A stretch of DNA of 6,147 nucleotides. Origin: Thermoplasmata archaeon. Its GTDB lineage: Archaea > Thermoplasmatota > Thermoplasmata > Lutacidiplasmatales > UBA184. The stretch spans positions 1-6,147 of the forward strand of contig JASHYB010000101.1 in NCBI GenBank assembly GCA_030043255.1. The letters run 5' to 3'. The notes beneath the pieces are model-generated. The model had not been told where the DNA came from, did no database searches, and worked only from the letters and a program-made list of their open reading frames with translations. Both the position numbers and the translations under genes were made by a program. Shown here one piece after another: positions 4,853 to 6,147 of the stretch (positions within the stretch are counted from its first letter, which is position 1; the number at the start of each line of letters is the position of its first letter).

Positions 4853-6147
4853 GCCGCCGATTCGGCGTCGATCTGCGCGCGCTGGAGCTTGGAGGAGAAG
4901 TCGACGAAGACCGTCTTGATCTCGGTGAACTCCTCGACCGCGGCGGTCCCGGCCTCCCGCCCGCCGTTGCCGGTGTTCTTCACGCCCCCGAACGGCAGCT
5001 GCACCTCGGCCCCGATCGTCGGGGCGTTGACGTAGGTGATGCCGGCCTCCAGGTCCTGGATCGCGCGGAAGGCGAGGTTCACGTCGCGGGTGTAGATCGA
5101 CGAGGAGAGGCCGTACTCGACGTCGTTCGCCACGCGCACCGCCTCCTCGTACGAGCCGACGCGGATGACCGAGAGCACCGGCCCGAAGATCTCCTCCTTG
5201 GAGATCCGGCTCCCGTGCCGGGTCTCGAAGACCGTCGGCTGCAGGAAGTAGCCCCGGTCGTACAGCCCCCCGTGCAGCTTCTCCCCCCCGTAGCGGAGCG
5301 TCGAGTCCTGCTTGCCGAGGGCGATGTACTCCAGGATCTTGCGCTCCTGGTCGGCCGACGCGACCGGGCCCATGCCCGTCGCCGGGTCGAGCGGGTCGCC
5401 GACCGTGAACGACCGCAGGCGCCCCAGCAGGAGCTCGAGGAACCGGTCCGCCACCTTCTCGTGCACGATCAGGCGGCTGGTCGCCGTGCAGCGCTGGCCG
5501 CTGGTCCCGAAGGCGCCGAACAGCACCCCGTCCAGAGCGAGAGGGAGGTCGGCGTCGTCCATCAGGATCACCGGGTTCTTGCCGCCCAGCTCCAGGTGGA
5601 CCATCTTCAGCCCCTTCGCCCCGCGGAGGTAGACGTCGCGGCCGGTCTCCACACCGCCGGTGAACGAGATGGTGCGGACCTTCGGGTCCTCGACCAGGGC
5701 GTTGCCGACGACCGAGCCGGAGCCGGTGACGAAGTTGAGGACCCCGGCCGGCACGCCGGCCTGCTCGTACAGGCGGACGACCTCGGCCGCGCAGCGGGCG
5801 GTGGAGCTCGCCGGCTTGAAGACGACGGTGTTGCCGGTGATCAGCGCCGCGGCAATCTTCCAGTTGGGGATCGCCGTGGGGAAGTTCCACGGGGTGATGC
5901 AGGCGACGACCCCCTTCGGCTGGCGGACGGTGAGGCAGAACTTCGAGCGGAGCTCGGAGGGGACCGTCTCGCCGAAGAGCCGCCGGCCCTCGCCGGCCAT
6001 GTACTCGATGAAGTCGATCGACTCCTGGACGTCGCCCAGCCCCTCGCCGATCACCTTGCCCATCTCCCGGGTGACCAGCTTGCCGAGCTCCGGCTTGGCC
6101 CGCCGCATGCGGCTGGCGACCTCCAGCAGGATCTCGCCGCGCTTCGG
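4849..6147 (-). CDS. NAD(P)-dependent aldehyde dehydrogenase, N-terminus cut by window edge
   Basis: A classical ALDH-superfamily enzyme oxidising an aldehyde to its carboxylate with NAD(P)+. The frame runs open to the right edge; 432 residues are visible of about 480-500 normal for the family, so roughly the first 50-70 are missing. Counting from the edge, PWNFP (86-90, oxyanion-hole Asn88), VFKPAS (109-114, cofactor Lys111), FTGG (162-165), LELGGKN (185-191, general base Glu186), GQRCTA (217-222, nucleophile Cys220), EEIFGPV (318-324, Glu319) and PFGGVKNTGNG (385-395) are all intact. Ser114 sits where many NAD-specific enzymes have Glu, which suggests NADP+ can be used. The GAEVQLPFGGVKNTGNGGRE region and the RAQID near the C-terminus (423-427) resemble 2-oxoglutarate semialdehyde dehydrogenase-type ALDHs, but the substrate is not decided by sequence alone. 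The stop overlaps the next gene by 4 bases. Confidence 0.96.
   Translation of the reverse strand, partial: PKRGEILLEVASRMRRAKPELGKLVTREMGKVIGEGLGDVQESIDFIEYMAGEGRRLFGETVPSELRSKFCLTVRQPKGVVACITPWNFPTAIPNWKIAAALITGNTVVFKPASSTARCAAEVVRLYEQAGVPAGVLNFVTGSGSVVGNALVEDPKVRTISFTGGVETGRDVYLRGAKGLKMVHLELGGKNPVILMDDADLPLALDGVLFGAFGTSGQRCTATSRLIVHEKVADRFLELLLGRLRSFTVGDPLDPATGMGPVASADQERKILEYIALGKQDSTLRYGGEKLHGGLYDRGYFLQPTVFETRHGSRISKEEIFGPVLSVIRVGSYEEAVRVANDVEYGLSSSIYTRDVNLAFRAIQDLEAGITYVNAPTIGAEVQLPFGGVKNTGNGGREAGTAAVEEFTEIKTVFVDFSSKLQRAQIDAESAA

Noticed and set aside
4853..5890. Minus-strand frame across the ALDH leading into the coiled-coil gene
   Set aside because: This part is a shadow of the ALDH; only the 3' segment from ATG 4852 is supported as coding.

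Overview
The window is very GC-rich, near-gapless coding DNA that looks archaeal. The evidence is an Orc1/Cdc6 replication initiator, an isopentenyl phosphate kinase next to a type 2 (FMN-dependent) IPP isomerase (the archaeal version of the mevalonate pathway), and a secreted protein with a single membrane anchor, a Gly/Ser linker and N-glycosylation sequons. The proteins are not strongly acidic, which argues against haloarchaea. A high-GC uncultured Thermoplasmatota lineage is my best guess, but this is inference only.

Layout. (1) Minus strand, 2037 down to 1: an apparent three-gene operon of a 74-aa two-helix membrane protein, isopentenyl phosphate kinase (IPK), and isopentenyl-diphosphate isomerase type 2 (Fni), the last cut by the left window edge. 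(2) 2038-2154: a short divergent control region with small direct and inverted repeats and two AT-rich islands. (3) Plus strand, 2155-3630: orc1/cdc6, with an unusual low-complexity N-terminal extension and a strong hairpin just after the annotated start. (4) Minus strand, 4581-3646: a single-pass membrane-anchored exported protein of unknown function, convergent with cdc6 across only 15 bp. (5) Minus strand, 6147-4646: an NAD(P)-dependent aldehyde dehydrogenase cut by the right edge, followed with a 4-base ATGA overlap by a 68-residue coiled-coil-like small protein.

How the genes fit together. IPK phosphorylates isopentenyl phosphate to IPP, and Fni interconverts IPP and DMAPP; these are the last steps before prenyl chain assembly for archaeal lipids. 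Their operon shares its control region with the replication initiator. The aldehyde dehydrogenase/coiled-coil pair is a separate unit. The exported protein appears to have its own promoter.

I see no RNA gene, CRISPR array, insertion sequence or convincing mobile element. The points most worth a second look are the repeat cluster and hairpin around the cdc6 start, the forced GTG start of fni inside ipk, and two small uncharacterised proteins that look translationally coupled or co-transcribed with known enzymes.
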